The notes: generated by a model not told the origin, from the sequence alone. DNA of 64,000 bases from Pyrocephalus nanus (GCA_038380795.1 CM076279.1:9951001-10015000), one strand, 5' to 3'. Shown: positions 52,701 to 62,333, numbered from the stretch's first letter. Program-made: numbers and translations.

Positions 52701-55700
52701 GGCCCAGTGGGAGAAGATCAATGTCAAGACAAGCAAAACTGGCACTGAGGTTGCAAAACTAGACTTGTGGACGAGTGTTTGCTCACCAGGACATGCACTG
52801 TTTCTGTGGCTTTCTGCCAGGCTTGTAGCTGAATTAACAGGGCAGGAGACTTCCCCCAGGGAAAGCCCCTGGGCTGCCACACAACTTTTTACTTTCAATG
52901 AATCAACATTTTCCAGCGGAGAAAGATCCCTCTGGAAAGTTTCCAAGCAGCTCAGATGCACTTTCTAATTTGCCTCTGCTACTCCCAGTATCTTACACCC
53001 ACCAAGATACTGTGATATGTTGTCAGTGAGGGAACAGCCACAGTGACCCAGGAATTCAGCAACACTCCAATTTTCCTTGGAGCCACTTCCATAAGCCAGT
53101 GGATGTCACAAAGCCACAGATCCGCCTGGGATGACTCCGGCAGCTTGCCCAAATAAGTCAGTATTGTCTCAGAGTGTGGCATCCTCCAGGGAAAGCTCCT
53201 GCACCTGGGAGATAGTCAAGTAAGCAACTGGCCCAGCAGAAGTGGTCAGAGCTGCTGGGAGCTTTTCTGACCTCGGCAAGAAGTCACTGGGCTCACATGG
53301 TGCCTTGAAAAAACCCGTCCTGCTCCAGCTGGGAGGAGAATTTATCTTAGAGCCTCTTCCTGTGCCTAAAGGGGCTCCAAGAGAGCTGGAGAGGGACTTT
53401 GGAGCAACAGGACAAGGGGAATGGCTTCCCACTGCCAGAGGGCAGGGTTAGATGGGATATTGGGAAGAAATTGTTCCCTATGAGGTGGGGGAGGCCCTGG
53501 CACAGGTTGCCCAGAGAAGCTGTGGCTGCCCCTGGATCCCTGGAAGTGTCCAAGGCCAGGTTGGACAGGGCTTGGAGCAACCTGGGCTGGTGGAAGGTGT
53601 CCCTGCCTATGGCAGGGGGTGGAATGAGAAGAGCCTTAAGGTCCCTCCCAACCCAAACCATTCCATGGTTCTCTCACCTGTGAGAGCCTGGCCCTGCTAC
53701 ACGGCCAAGGGCAAAGCCTGGGCATGGGGAGCAGGACCCATGACAGTGGTGGGGCTGATCTCGTTGGGGAGCATCTCCCAGCGAGGAGAACACCGCATCC
53801 TGCACAACCATAACCACAAATACCAACAGCCCAGCACGGCGTGGGCTCTTTCCTTCCTCTCACTTGCAGCGAGGGAGGAGGAAACTGCGGTGGCAGCGGC
53901 TCACGGCGTCATTTGTGCTGAATGGGGCAGAGGGAGAGGCACTGGGCTACTTCCCATGGGGAAACTGGGGCAAACCCACTGTGGGGAGGTTGGGAGGATG
54001 GGCAGGGAGCAGGGAAATGGCTCAGTGAAGGCATCTTACAAACATAGCATAAAGGAACTAACGTAAGAGGGGACAGCTGGAGCTGTGTCTGGGCAGGGTT
54101 AGGCTGGGCATTAGGAAAAGGTTCTTCCCCCAGAGGCTGGTTGGGCACTGAACAGGCTCCCCAGGGCAGTGGGCACATCCCCAAGGCTGCCAGAGCTCCA
54201 GGAGGGTTTGGACGGGGGGGGATTGTTGTGGTATCCTGTGCAAGGCCAGGAGTTGGACTCAATCCTTGCGGTGCCTTTCCAACTCAGCATATTTTGTGAT
54301 TCAGAACCTGAGGTCTTCTCACCCATTTTTGGGTCTTTTACAGGAGCTATGAGCTGAAGCACCAGGATATAACCCAGGTACATTTGAATGATACCACTAT
54401 AATCAAATTTCTGTTTAACTCATGGACATGGCAAGACTCTGGGATTACCTGGGGTTCAGCTACTTGGTGCTGGGAAGCAGCAGGCTGCCACCACCCAAGC
54501 TCCTAAATCTGGCACAGCTGCATTAACCAGAGACACTCCATAACAGCTGTACCCTTGCAAAAATAGTCTCAAGCACAAAATGCAGCTCGGAAATCCTGCA
54601 CACAATGAACAAAGACCACACAGCAAAGCAAAGTGTCCGGCACCATCAGGACAGGGATCCAGACCTGGGTGGGAATTCCCTTCCCTCCTCTCACAGTGCA
54701 GGTCACAACCATCCACTTTCCCACTTTTCTGAGAACAGAGTTAGTCCCTGCAACCACATCCCCTGCACCCAGACCAGAAAGATTATTGGGCAGGGAGGGT
54801 GATGCTCTTAGTGTGCACAGGTTAGGGACAAAAGCCCACGGTAACTTTAACATCAGAATGAAGCTCTCTCTGTCCCTCTGCAGATGGATGTGTCCCTGTG
54901 GGACACAGCTGGAGCTGTGGTGGCACCCAGGGGCTTCATGAACTGCAGAGCAGCACTTGGTTTATTCCCAGGCCAGGGAGAGGCTGCAGCCAAGTGAGAA
55001 GGTTTCCAGACAGGTTTATTTGCAGCCACCCCTCACCTCAACACGCCCCAGCAGATGTTACACTGCTGCTCTGCTGCAACACTGAATTGTGTCACCACAA
55101 AGGGCCAGGCACAACAACCACAGGGACAACTCAGCAGTGATGTTTTACACCAGGCCAGAGCATCAGTAGCACAAAGACAAGCTCAGTCCATCCCACTGTG
55201 CCAGCTGTGCTCAAAGTCAGCAGCACCAGACCATGCTGGGCACCTTCTCTGTCCTGGGGTGGGCAAGGGTAGGTGTGCACAGAGGGCATCTGGGAAGCTT
55301 GAATCAGGCTTTCCCCTGAACTTTGCACTTTCTCTTTAATTACCAAAAAACATTTCTCACTAGGGAGGCCCCAGGTCTGTGTGGAGGGTGCAAAGTTGGG
55401 GATGCCCCAGGGAGTCCCCAGGGTGAGTGCAGGGATGCTCCCGGCAAGCAGGAGCTGAGCATCCCATCACCCCCAGGCTATCAAGCTGGAAGTTCTGTGT
55501 TGGAGGGAAACACTTTACCTCACCCACCCAAGCTCATGGCAAGGCAGGGTTTGCAGAGCTCAGAAAGGAGCCTCTTGGCTGAGGGAAGTGGGAAGTAAAA
55601 TCACCCTCACAAACCCCGCAGTCCATGGCTCCAGAGGTGTCCAGATCAGCATTATAGATGTCCTTTGTATAGGCAGCACAAACCAGAACTCCACCTTCCA

Positions 55701-58700
55701 GCCCCTTAATCTAAAGAATTTGTCTCAAGAGGTACAGGAGACCTCCCAGCAGGGCAGTGAGAAGCCCCACAGCTAAAAAACTGCTGACATCCACCATGCC
55801 CTCATGCTCAAGCATCCGGTTTTGCTTCACTAAACCAGTGACCCAGCACTATTTATTTTTACTGAATACATGGAAAATGAGTCAGATTTATCTGCCAGGG
55901 ACACAGGCAGCCCAGAACACATCACATCCCCAGCTGGGAGATGCAGCAGGCCGTGCTTATCCCAGCATCCAACACAGCGCGATTCCACTGAGCCCAGCAG
56001 GATACAGACACAAAGAAAAACCTCCCTTTGGGAGGGCAAAGACCACAGCAAATCCTCCAAGCAGGGATGGGTTGCTGGGAGCCACGAGCCCCCCGTGCCA
56101 GGAGGGAGCCCGGGCACAGCACCCGCTCGCGCTTTGATCGCTATCAGTGCCAGTGGCAGCAGCGGCCCCGTGGGCGGCATCGGAAGGATGAGGCTTTGCC
56201 ACTTCTTTTCTGAGAAGTGCACCGAGATGCCCTCTTCCTCCTCCTCCTCCTCCTCCCAGAGTAGCTCCTTCCTGGCCTCGTGCAGGGGGTGGCATTTCCC
56301 CTCCACCGCTCTTTGTAGTGGGCAACCATCAAGTGGGATAAAGGAAAGAAATAAAGCAGAAATACCAAACCATGCCCAGACTGCCCACACATCTGGGCTG
56401 GGCATCGGTGCTGGTGCTGTCTGAAGTGACACACCTGGAGGGGGTGAAAAGCAAGCAGCTCCATCTCCCCCCTCCCCTAGACCCTCTCCCACCATTTCCC
56501 CTACATCCACCCCAGAAGAAGGTGGCTCCTCCAAGGGACTGCCCAGAGGAAGGGCTGACTTGCAGCAGTTTGTAAAGAGGGGTTGGAGGTGCCCAAAGGA
56601 CAAGGGACAGTCCAAGCCTTGCAGCCACGGCATCCCCTTGGGATGCATCCTGCACTGCACAGCAATCCAACCCACAGCTTCCATATCCAAGCAGTTGCTT
56701 AGATATGGAATATGGATATCCAGCAGCAGGGTACAGAGACACCTCCCAGGGCTGGAGCCACTCCAAGCACTTCCACCCTGGGCAGTGATTTTGGCAAGGA
56801 AACCCACAACAAGCCTGGAGAAATCAGCTCAAAGGTTAAAGTTTGCCAGGTTTAGTAACCAGTAACCATAGTTCTGCACCCTGAGCTGGAAGTGTTTCAG
56901 ACACTGCATTTCACTACTCGGTGACTAAGCTGGAAGAGCCCCACAGCAGACTGATCCTTCCCCAGGGGGGTATTTAGATGCAATGGAACAGGATCTTAAA
57001 TTTCTCTTTTTTAGAGCTGAGCACACTGAATTCCTGGGCACCATGTGAGACATTGTCCAGCTCACCAGTGACCTTCATCCACTCTCCCTCATCCTTCATC
57101 CTCTCTGACACATGTGGAGCCCTGTGGTAGATACACAACAGCTCCTTCCCAGCAGATCCCAGTGCTCCTTCCAGGCACTGGGCTGCCCTCCCATCCACCA
57201 CAATCCTCTGGCCTCTCTCCCACCTCTGATTTCCAGCATGGCATCCCCAGCAGTGCCAGCAGCCAGACCCAAGCCCAAGCCTTTCCTTCACCAAAAGCTC
57301 CCTGTTTCTCTGCTCAGCAGCAAGAAGTAAAATATATTTCTTCCTTTATCACACTAATTTGACTACAGTCTTTCTCCAGCCACATGAAGCCAGGCAAACC
57401 CTGAATGGGTTCTCCACAAGGAAATGGAGGTTGTCCTTCCAAGCACTTTTCTAACAGGGATTTTTGAGTCACAGACAACTCATTTTAAATTTGGTTCCTC
57501 CAATAAACTCTGCAGAAAGATCTTCTATTTAGACCCCAGAGCTGGCCATGGGCTCATTCAGAGTATAACTCTGGGATGGCCAAAGACCCACAACTTCTCC
57601 TCTTTGCTGACTTCACACACCTCAGCTACTCAGTCATTTACGCAGGGGGGAAAACAACGTGTCGGAAATGATTACTCACCCACTCTGGAGCAACATAAAA
57701 ATAAAGCACTAAATAATTTAATAATTAACAAAACCCTAGCAAGGCCTCAGCCTTAAGAGCTGCAATGTGGTGTGTGCTATTTTGGTGTATGGAAATGGTA
57801 AAAAGGAGGGGAAAGCAAATAAATTGGGAAATAGAAGTGACGCAAGAAGTTAAAAATGAGAAAGGAGAAGGTTACGGCCCAGCTAAGAACAAGACAGAAG
57901 GATTCACTGACTATACGAGGAACAACCCTGCCACAAATAACAGCCTGGATCTGACACAGAACAGGGATAATGAAACTGTTGCTTGTAACATGGGGAAGGC
58001 AGAAGGACATGAAAACATTTCTGCTCTGTTTCTGAAAGCATTAAGATGCCCTGCTATGGGGTGTGGGTGCACTGTGCTCTGTTTTCCCTAAATCATGCGT
58101 GTTACTGCAAATACTTCCTACTCCGCCTGCAAGGGGGTAGGATGTGGAAGAGCAGCACATTAAAACTGAGCACAGCCCCCGTTGGAAGGCCCTGGAGGGG
58201 TTGCCCTGGGGACTCCCCAGCAGCAGAAGCTGGGCCAGGGCACAGCAGAACCATCAACACCCACCCACCGCCGGAGCGGAAACGGGGAGCGCTGGTCACG
58301 CTGGAGATCGCTGGCAACAGCACAAATGCCTCCCATGAAAGGGGATCTTCTGATGTGCAACACGCCTGAGATTCTCCCAGGAATGCCAGGTCCCTCTGCC
58401 AAACCCTGCAAAACCCACATGAAGGGCACTGAGAACCAGCAGGAGGAGAGATGGGGGGAAATCATTAGGACTGAGGAATCCCTGGGCAGCACAGCTGCCT
58501 CCAGCAGAGCCCACCACCCCCAGCCCCCGCCCTGCACAGTCTGGTCTTGGCTAACGAGCCGGAAAAATTACAAAGTCGTTGTTTAAAGGCTTCCCTAACT
58601 CAAACGCCAGCTCTGAGGGGCTGGGATTAGGAGCTTGTGAGTGACACAGGAATTGATTAGTTGTAATTACAGGAAGAGGTGAGTTCTGTAGGAGCACAAT

Positions 58701-59811
58701 GACTCGCTGGGTGAGATGGGACTCCTCGGGACACGCGCTGTCACGGTGCCAAGCGCGAGGTCGCGCTTCCAGGAACCAGGAATGTAGGTCACACTTCAGG
58801 GTCTGGCTCCCAGAGCACGGGGAGATGAAAAGGGTTCAGGAGTCTTGGTCATAACTGCACGAACCAAGACCCCAGGTGATGCTACAGCTACAGCATCACC
58901 TAGCACTGCTACACTGGGTGTGAGGAAATGGGCACAGCAGAAGGGATTACTCTGGTATTTGGCAGCACTGTTTGCATCTCTCTGTTGACTTACAGGTAAA
59001 AAGAAAAGCAGAAAGGCTTGAAAGAACTGCAAAGACAAAGAGGAATCTGAACGTGACAGCCCCCCAAATTCATTTCAATTCTTTGATCCGTAAGAGGATT
59101 TGGGAGTGATTGAATTGCAGGTCACAAACACGAGCATGAGGAAGAAAGGTCAAAATGACATTCAAAAATTATTTCTGCTCGTTGCTGCTCTGCCCCCACC
59201 ACTGTAATCCCGAATCCCTTGGCAGCCCTCTGCACATGGCTCACCTCTTTATGGCCACCATGGTATCTGACCTAGGTTTAAATCAAGCCAGTAACAATCT
59301 CTGTGCCTGCTTCTGACAATGCAGCAGAGACCACACCCATGGGTTTGGGGTCTATGAGCATCCAAGCAAGGCTGGCTGGTTGCACAAAGGAGTCTTTCCT
59401 CGTGGTGAGCAAAGTCTCCTGCTCTCTCCACTCACGCATGGACAGCTGGCAACACGCACGACTTCCCTCTGAGCCTTTACACAGGTAAGACCTAACACGA
59501 CTTGTTCAGTGTCTTGGAACATCATCCTACTACAGCAAGAGGCTCGGGAAGGTTGGATTCCGCATATAACTTGGACCATTGGAAGGGAAAAATGCCTCCA
59601 AACCTCCAGTAGCACCAGCAGCTCTCTTACCCAGGAGCCCAGGTAGGTCAGCAGATCACACAGAGGCAGAAGAACAAGCTCAAGGTTAACAGGTCACCTA
59701 CCAGCCCATCTGCTGGAGACAGCATCTCTGCTAAGCCCGTGTAGACATCTTTCCAGTGCGTGGTAGATCCTGTCCTCTGTGCACGTGGTGTGCTGCATTT
59801 TAATTCATCTC
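32606..59811 (-). CDS. PIK3R5: PIK3R5 gene: phosphoinositide 3-kinase regulatory subunit 5 (p101), complete coding region in 18 exons plus 3' UTR
   Basis: Encodes the p101 adaptor of class IB PI3K. It binds the catalytic subunit p110 gamma and, through its C-terminal region, G protein beta-gamma, so that GPCRs can drive PIP3 synthesis at the plasma membrane. It is not itself catalytic. Eighteen exons joined at GT-AG sites give an open frame of 882 codons; recalled human p101 has 880. Clear matches to human include TTCTEDRI and [10 protein letters not shown] at the N-terminus, [84 protein letters not shown] and the terminal TFSGALP. By family knowledge the N-terminal half is a helical solenoid and the C-terminal part is the G beta-gamma-binding domain. 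An acidic and Ser-rich linker occupies residues about 305-420. PIK3R6 lies downstream on the same strand. The low end is placed about 16 bases past the ATTAAA signal and is approximate. Upstream noncoding exons are not located. Confidence 0.97.
32622..32627 (-). terminator. PIK3R5 polyadenylation signal ATTAAA
   Basis: ATTAAA on the minus strand, followed within 40 bases by a T/G-rich stretch suited to cleavage. It is the first ATTAAA or AATAAA after the stop codon on this strand. Confidence 0.65.
34742..34883 (-). CDS. PIK3R5: PIK3R5 coding exon 18 (C-terminus and stop; residues 836-882)
   Basis: Reads [15 protein letters not shown], then a variable loop, then [17 protein letters not shown] and TGA at 34744-34742. 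The human protein ends in the same TFSGALP. The acceptor is CCTGCAG and the coding part is 142 nt. The exon continues as the 3' UTR. Confidence 0.97.
34884..35889 (-). other. PIK3R5 intron 17
   Basis: About 1 kb with no recognised repeat or additional exon. Confidence 0.75.
35890..35999 (-). CDS. PIK3R5: PIK3R5 coding exon 17 (residues 800-836)
   Basis: Encodes [20 protein letters not shown], then [15 protein letters not shown]. It is 110 nt, phase 0 to 2, donor GTAGGA. The acceptor is a tandem CAGCAG: the distal site (exon from 35999) matches the human sequence, while the proximal site (36002) would insert one extra Gln. Confidence 0.95.
36173..36255 (-). CDS. PIK3R5: PIK3R5 coding exon 16 (residues 772-799)
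   Basis: Reads [20 protein letters not shown], then SRKSFNQ. It is 83 nt, phase 1 to 0, donor [17 protein letters not shown] is the hallmark motif of this part of p101; PIK3R6 has TEVVK at the same place in human. Confidence 0.97.
37074..37274 (+). repeat. CR1 LINE 3' fragment, diverged
   Basis: Sense CR1 in the intron between PIK3R5 exons 16 and 15: AGCACTGGAATAGGCTCCCT followed by the terminal ATTCTGTGATTCTGT. Confidence 0.85.
37534..37627 (-). CDS. PIK3R5: PIK3R5 coding exon 15 (residues 741-772)
   Basis: Reads [20 protein letters not shown], then [11 protein letters not shown]. It is 94 nt, phase 0 to 1, donor GTGAGT. Human has the same VCTSVNLNKAC core. Confidence 0.96.
37663..38190 (-). 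repeat. CR1 LINE fragment, about 530 bases, the longest copy here
   Basis: Minus-oriented: the plus strand starts ACAGAGTCATTTAGCATGAA and continues through AAGCAGCCTGTGCCAGGGTT, TTTTGTCCTGTCCCTGTTCC and CCTTTTCTCCAGGCTGAGCC. An older subfamily. It fills much of the intron between PIK3R5 exons 15 and 14. Confidence 0.88.
38831..38907 (-). CDS. PIK3R5: PIK3R5 coding exon 14 (residues 715-740)
   Basis: Encodes [20 protein letters not shown] then IAYSK. It is 77 nt, phase 1 to 0, acceptor TGTGCAG, donor GTGAGT. Nearly identical to human. Confidence 0.97.
38908..40112 (-). other. PIK3R5 intron 13
   Basis: About 1.2 kb, AT-rich in its centre. No repeat or additional exon recognised. Confidence 0.75.
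40113..40206 (-). CDS. PIK3R5: PIK3R5 coding exon 13 (residues 684-715)
   Basis: Reads [20 protein letters not shown], then [11 protein letters not shown], close to identical to human. It is 94 nt, phase 0 to 1, and lies in the C-terminal region needed for G beta-gamma response. The donor GTCTGT is weaker than most in this gene. Confidence 0.96.
40207..40983 (-). other. PIK3R5 intron 12
   Basis: About 780 bases, nothing recognised. Confidence 0.75.
40984..41109 (-). CDS. PIK3R5: PIK3R5 coding exon 12 (residues 642-683)
   Basis: A variable, acidic start ([11 protein letters not shown]) is followed by [20 protein letters not shown] and VLLQLYQTE, as in human. It is 126 nt, phase 0-0, donor GTACAG. 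Confidence 0.97.
41357..41482 (-). CDS. PIK3R5: PIK3R5 coding exon 11 (residues 600-641)
   Basis: Reads [20 protein letters not shown], then NVLGLMNLP and ILCQ. This is one of the best conserved segments of p101. It is 126 nt, phase 0-0, donor GTACGT. Confidence 0.97.
41572..41719 (-). CDS. PIK3R5: PIK3R5 coding exon 10 (residues 550-599)
   Basis: After an Arg split across the junction it reads [15 protein letters not shown] (human [15 protein letters not shown]), then a poorly conserved Ser/Pro/His-rich loop. The length is 148 nt, phase 2 to 0, donor GTAGGT. Confidence 0.94.
41816..42575 (-). CDS. PIK3R5: PIK3R5 coding exon 9, the large exon with acidic and Ser-rich linker (residues 297-550)
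   Basis: At 760 nt this is by far the largest coding exon (phase 1 to 2, donor GTGAGC). It begins [10 protein letters not shown], then runs through an acidic tract (about 42481-42521) into VETDG and ERDSLLS. A Ser-rich stretch follows, then [14 protein letters not shown], the basic [19 protein letters not shown], and Arg-rich sequence. It closes with the conserved [20 protein letters not shown]. The middle is probably disordered and is the least conserved part relative to human. Confidence 0.97.
42576..43729 (-). other. PIK3R5 intron 8
   Basis: About 1.15 kb, nothing recognised on either strand. Confidence 0.75.
43730..43813 (-). CDS. PIK3R5: PIK3R5 coding exon 8 (residues 269-297)
   Basis: Encodes [20 protein letters not shown], nearly identical to human p101. 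The length is 84 nt, phase 1 to 1, with donor GTAAGT. The homologous PIK3R6 exon (87 nt) has the similar [13 protein letters not shown]. Confidence 0.97.
44263..44416 (-). CDS. PIK3R5: PIK3R5 coding exon 7 (residues 218-269)
   Basis: Reads [20 protein letters not shown], aligning with human AKTLAELEDIFTETAEAQEL, then [15 protein letters not shown] and SFPAI. The length is 154 nt, phase 0 to 1, donor GTGAGA. The PIK3R6 counterpart (2048-2195, 148 nt) carries the related [10 protein letters not shown] motif. Confidence 0.95.
44731..44752. repeat. poly(C)12 followed by (AC)5
   Basis: Twelve C then ACACACACAC in the intron between PIK3R5 exons 7 and 6. Homopolymer length here is error-prone in any assembly. 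Confidence 0.95.
44943..45117 (-). CDS. PIK3R5: PIK3R5 coding exon 6 (residues 159-217)
   Basis: Continues [20 protein letters not shown] and on to [17 protein letters not shown]. The length is 175 nt, phase 2 to 0, with donor GTAGGC. Helical region of the adaptor; similarity to human is moderate here. A plus-strand open frame across the same DNA is its shadow. Confidence 0.95.
45523..45581 (+). repeat. CR1 LINE 3' tip
   Basis: A short remnant: ACTTGATGATCCTTGTGGGT CCCTTCC followed by GGATTCTATGA. In the intron between PIK3R5 exons 6 and 5. Confidence 0.8.
46271..46340 (-). CDS. PIK3R5: PIK3R5 coding exon 5 (residues 136-159)
   Basis: Reads [20 protein letters not shown], then STV, against human ISYQRLVRAEQGLPIRSHRSSTV. 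The length is 70 nt, phase 1 to 2, donor GTGAGT. The PIK3R6 counterpart at 3847-3916 is also exactly 70 nt. Confidence 0.96.
46341..48743 (-). other. PIK3R5 intron 4
   Basis: About 2.4 kb, repeat-poor. A minus-strand open frame of about 260 codons (47210-47992) resembles no protein I know and has no supporting splice structure. Confidence 0.7.
48744..48882 (-). CDS. PIK3R5: PIK3R5 coding exon 4 (residues 90-136)
   Basis: Reads [20 protein letters not shown], then LTWPVPYC and ELLTFI. The length is 139 nt, phase 0 to 1, donor GTGAGC. Part of the N-terminal helical region. The homologous PIK3R6 exon is 133 nt with the same phases. Confidence 0.97.
49621..49689 (-). CDS. PIK3R5: PIK3R5 coding exon 3 (residues 67-89)
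   Basis: A 69-nt phase 0-0 exon with 23 codons, ending [12 protein letters not shown] where human has [12 protein letters not shown]. Donor GTAAGT. Its PIK3R6 counterpart at 6320-6388 is also exactly 69 nt, phase 0-0. Confidence 0.96.
49690..51061 (-). other. PIK3R5 intron 2
   Basis: About 1.4 kb, no recognised repeat or additional exon. Confidence 0.75.
51062..51162 (-). CDS. PIK3R5: PIK3R5 coding exon 2 (residues 33-66)
   Basis: Reads [17 protein letters not shown], then [15 protein letters not shown], almost as in human p101. The acceptor is CCCACAG and the donor GTGAGC at 51061. The length is 101 nt, entering in phase 1 and leaving in phase 0. It is separated from exon 1 by the largest intron of the gene (about 8.5 kb). 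Confidence 0.97.
53348..53675 (+). repeat. CR1 LINE 3' fragment
   Basis: Sense CR1 in PIK3R5 intron 1: GGACAAGGGGAATGGCTTCC, GGCACAGGTTGCCCAGAGAA, GGGCTGGTGGAAGGTGTCCC, ending AAACCATTCCATGGTTCT. Close to the copy at 27333. Confidence 0.93.
54066..54303 (+). repeat. CR1 LINE 3' fragment, subfamily B copy 3
   Basis: Sense orientation of the subfamily seen at 3186 and 4925: AAGGTTCTTCCCCCAGAGGC, CTGAACAGGCTCCCCAGGGC and the tail CCAACTCAGCATATTTTGTG. Also in PIK3R5 intron 1. Confidence 0.9.
59702..59811 (-). CDS. PIK3R5: PIK3R5 coding exon 1 (start codon; residues 1-32)
   Basis: The acceptor (pyrimidine tract then CTAG, exon begins at 59811) is followed by 13 nt of 5' UTR and the ATG at 59798-59796. 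The reading begins [11 protein letters not shown] and matches the human N-terminus. The exon ends in phase 1 at donor GTAGGT (59701). An A at -3 gives the ATG a favourable context. A three-codon upstream ORF (ATG-AAT-TAA) ends one base before it. Because the exon begins with an acceptor, at least one 5' noncoding exon must lie further right. Confidence 0.95.
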
Positions 59812-60098
59812 CTAGAGAGGAAGAAGCAGGAAGGTTAGTACTGTATACAATGTCCTTACTGAACTGTGAGGAAGGGAGCACTGCCATGCTTCTGCTGCAG
59901 TGCAGACAAGGTGCTCCTGGTGAACCACCACCCCATCACTGCCTCGTGTCACCCCAAACCTACTGCAGACATCTCTGCCCTCTCACAACTTCCGTCCGCA
60001 GGGCAGAACGAGTCTCGCTTACGTGTCTGTGGTGAGGAGGTAATTGTGGGTTAACCTCCTTCAAAGATAACACTGCAAGAGATTACAACTCAGATGGG

Positions 60099-60155
60099 AA
60101 TCCTGGAACAGCCCAGGCTGGGAGTGATCTCAAAAGATCATCTGGTCCAACCCAG
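60099..60155 (-). repeat. CR1 3' tip, short and diverged
   Basis: The plus strand reads ATCCTGGAACAGCCCAGGCT then TCAAAAGATCATCTGGTCCA, typical of an antisense CR1 tail. Too short for a subfamily call. Confidence 0.65.
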
Positions 60156-62333
60156 AAAAGATGGCAGCAGAGTCTACACTTCTACTCCTTATAATAGGCA
60201 TGGATTGATGTCCTTGACGCCTCTGATGTCCACTGACAATGGTCACAAACACACTCCAAGTGGCCAGGGAAGCCACCAGCACTGTCACCTCGCTGCCATG
60301 TGGCCAGTCTGAAGAAAAGGTCCATGTGCCTTTGTGGCAATGCAAGAAAACCCAGAGGGGACGTCAGCCCCAACATCCGAGGACATTGTGAAACATCAAT
60401 TGCAGATTGCGGGGCTGCAGCCCCGTCACATCCCGCCTCTCCTCCACAGCCCAGGCTGCAACCTGAAACCCTGGGCTGGGGGGAGGAAGATTTTATCCCA
60501 CCCAACTCATATGCATGGGTCTGGGATGTCTTGAACATAAAAACCACTTGGCCAGAGGATTTACTGCTCAGATCTGCCTGGCCAGGAACAATCAAAGAAA
60601 TGACCAGGAAAAGATTCCCTCCTCCCCTGCAGTGCCAGCCCTGGAGTCCAGAGGGACCCTGGGGCAGGTGCCCTTCCTCTCCCAAAGCACAGACATGGGT
60701 TCATCCCACAGACTCTTTGCCTCTTGGTTAGAGGCAACAAAAATGCACAAACATAATCCAGGAAGAAGAAATAAAACCTTCCAATACTACAAAGCCCACC
60801 TGCCAAGGAGGCCTTTGCTTTCACCCTTGACAGAACACTCCTGTACCAATGCCACACACCTATGTAGTTCCCACAGCTACCCCAAATTCTCAGTTCTCTG
60901 CTTATTTGGTCAATGTTTAGTGCTCAGTATTCAGTGGTGGCTGCACACATCACAGCTCCACATCTCTGCCCTGGAAGGAACCAAAGTCACTGTGATCTCA
61001 GCAAAGGCTCCGTGGTCCTCCATGCTCAGTGCACTCAGCATGGCCACCTCCACCCACACTTAATTCCCAGAAAATCCCCAAAAAGAGCTCAGGAAAGCTG
61101 TGCCTGGCTGTTGGGGCTCCTCAGGAGCTCAAGCAGTGGGGGAGGTTGGCTCCAGCCTTGTCCCCTGCCCTGGAGAGAATCCACCAACAGCTCCAAACAG
61201 GTGAAAGCAAACACGCAAGAACCGCCACTGACCTGCCAAATACAAGTTCTCTTTTTCACCCCAAAGAGGCTCATGGGCTCCTGCCTCTTGTGTCCCACTG
61301 CCACAGCCTGTTATTATGGCCTTCACCATAAGCTTTGTCCATCCAGGTGCACGTATGAGGAACGCGGTGCCGAGGGCTGAACAAGTGGGGAATCGCCCAC
61401 CAGCACCTTGGGCACAGCCTGTGGCAAGAGGAAAACAGTGACTACCAGCACAGGGTGACTCACAGGCACCCCTTACAACACCCAGCTCACAAAAAAACAC
61501 CTCTCCCTGCACGTCAGCTCGTTTTAGGGCACAGCTCAGTCCCCAGAGGGGAACACACTCCTCACCCCACACCAGCCCAGCCATCCCTTCTCGCTGCCTC
61601 TCGTGTGCCAGCACACAACAGGCAGGGAATTCAAGGACAAAATATAACCAAGCTATCACCACAACTTTCAAAACACAAAACACAGACTTGGTTGTTGTTT
61701 TTTTTTCTGGTGTGCCACAGACCACACATGAATCTAACCCTTCTCTCCCAAGGCAGTGCTTATGGAAGCATTTTTTCATGGGAGAGGACTCCATTTGTCC
61801 ACCACAACTGAGCAGGAACTCTGCAACCTTTTCTGCTGTGTATTCCCCCAACTCTCCCTTCCTTCCCACCCACGCTGAATGAGATGACAAGGCAAGGGAC
61901 AGTACTGGAGGATGTAATCTGACTTTCTAAGAAGCCCTGTTAAGCATCTCAAGAACATGAAGAAAAACAAGTGTTGAGGTCAAGGTTTTGGATCAATGCT
62001 TTGCTTTTTATGAGGGCATTGAGCAATTCTGCAGGTTAAAAAAAAAAAAAAATCTGTCCCTTCATCCTCTTCTCCCAACTGGACTCCCAGCAGAAGAGCA
62101 CAACCACCACCCAGGGAAGGGAGAAGGGATGGATCAACTGAGACAAAACACTAGGGAGACACTTCCCAATATGAGATTGTCACAGCTCTCTTGATACCAG
62201 CTCTGCTGGCAGCACAACCTGGTGCCCACACATCTGTCCAGCTCCTGTGAGACACTGCTCCCAGGAGACACCTCAGCAGTTGTGGGAAACATCCTCAGGC
62301 ATCGCCCTTGGACAAGGCATTAACCACGAGCAT

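Larger units (their letters stand above)
51163..59701 (-). other. PIK3R5 intron 1
   Basis: About 8.5 kb. It has CR1 copies at 53348 and 54066, a (TCC)n tract at about 56234-56257 and a long unrecognised minus-strand open frame ending at 55830. No exon could be supported. Confidence 0.75.

Noticed and set aside
61129..61890. Minus-strand open frame of about 253 codons
   Set aside because: Low-complexity, no recognisable domain, no splice-supported neighbours. Treated as chance.
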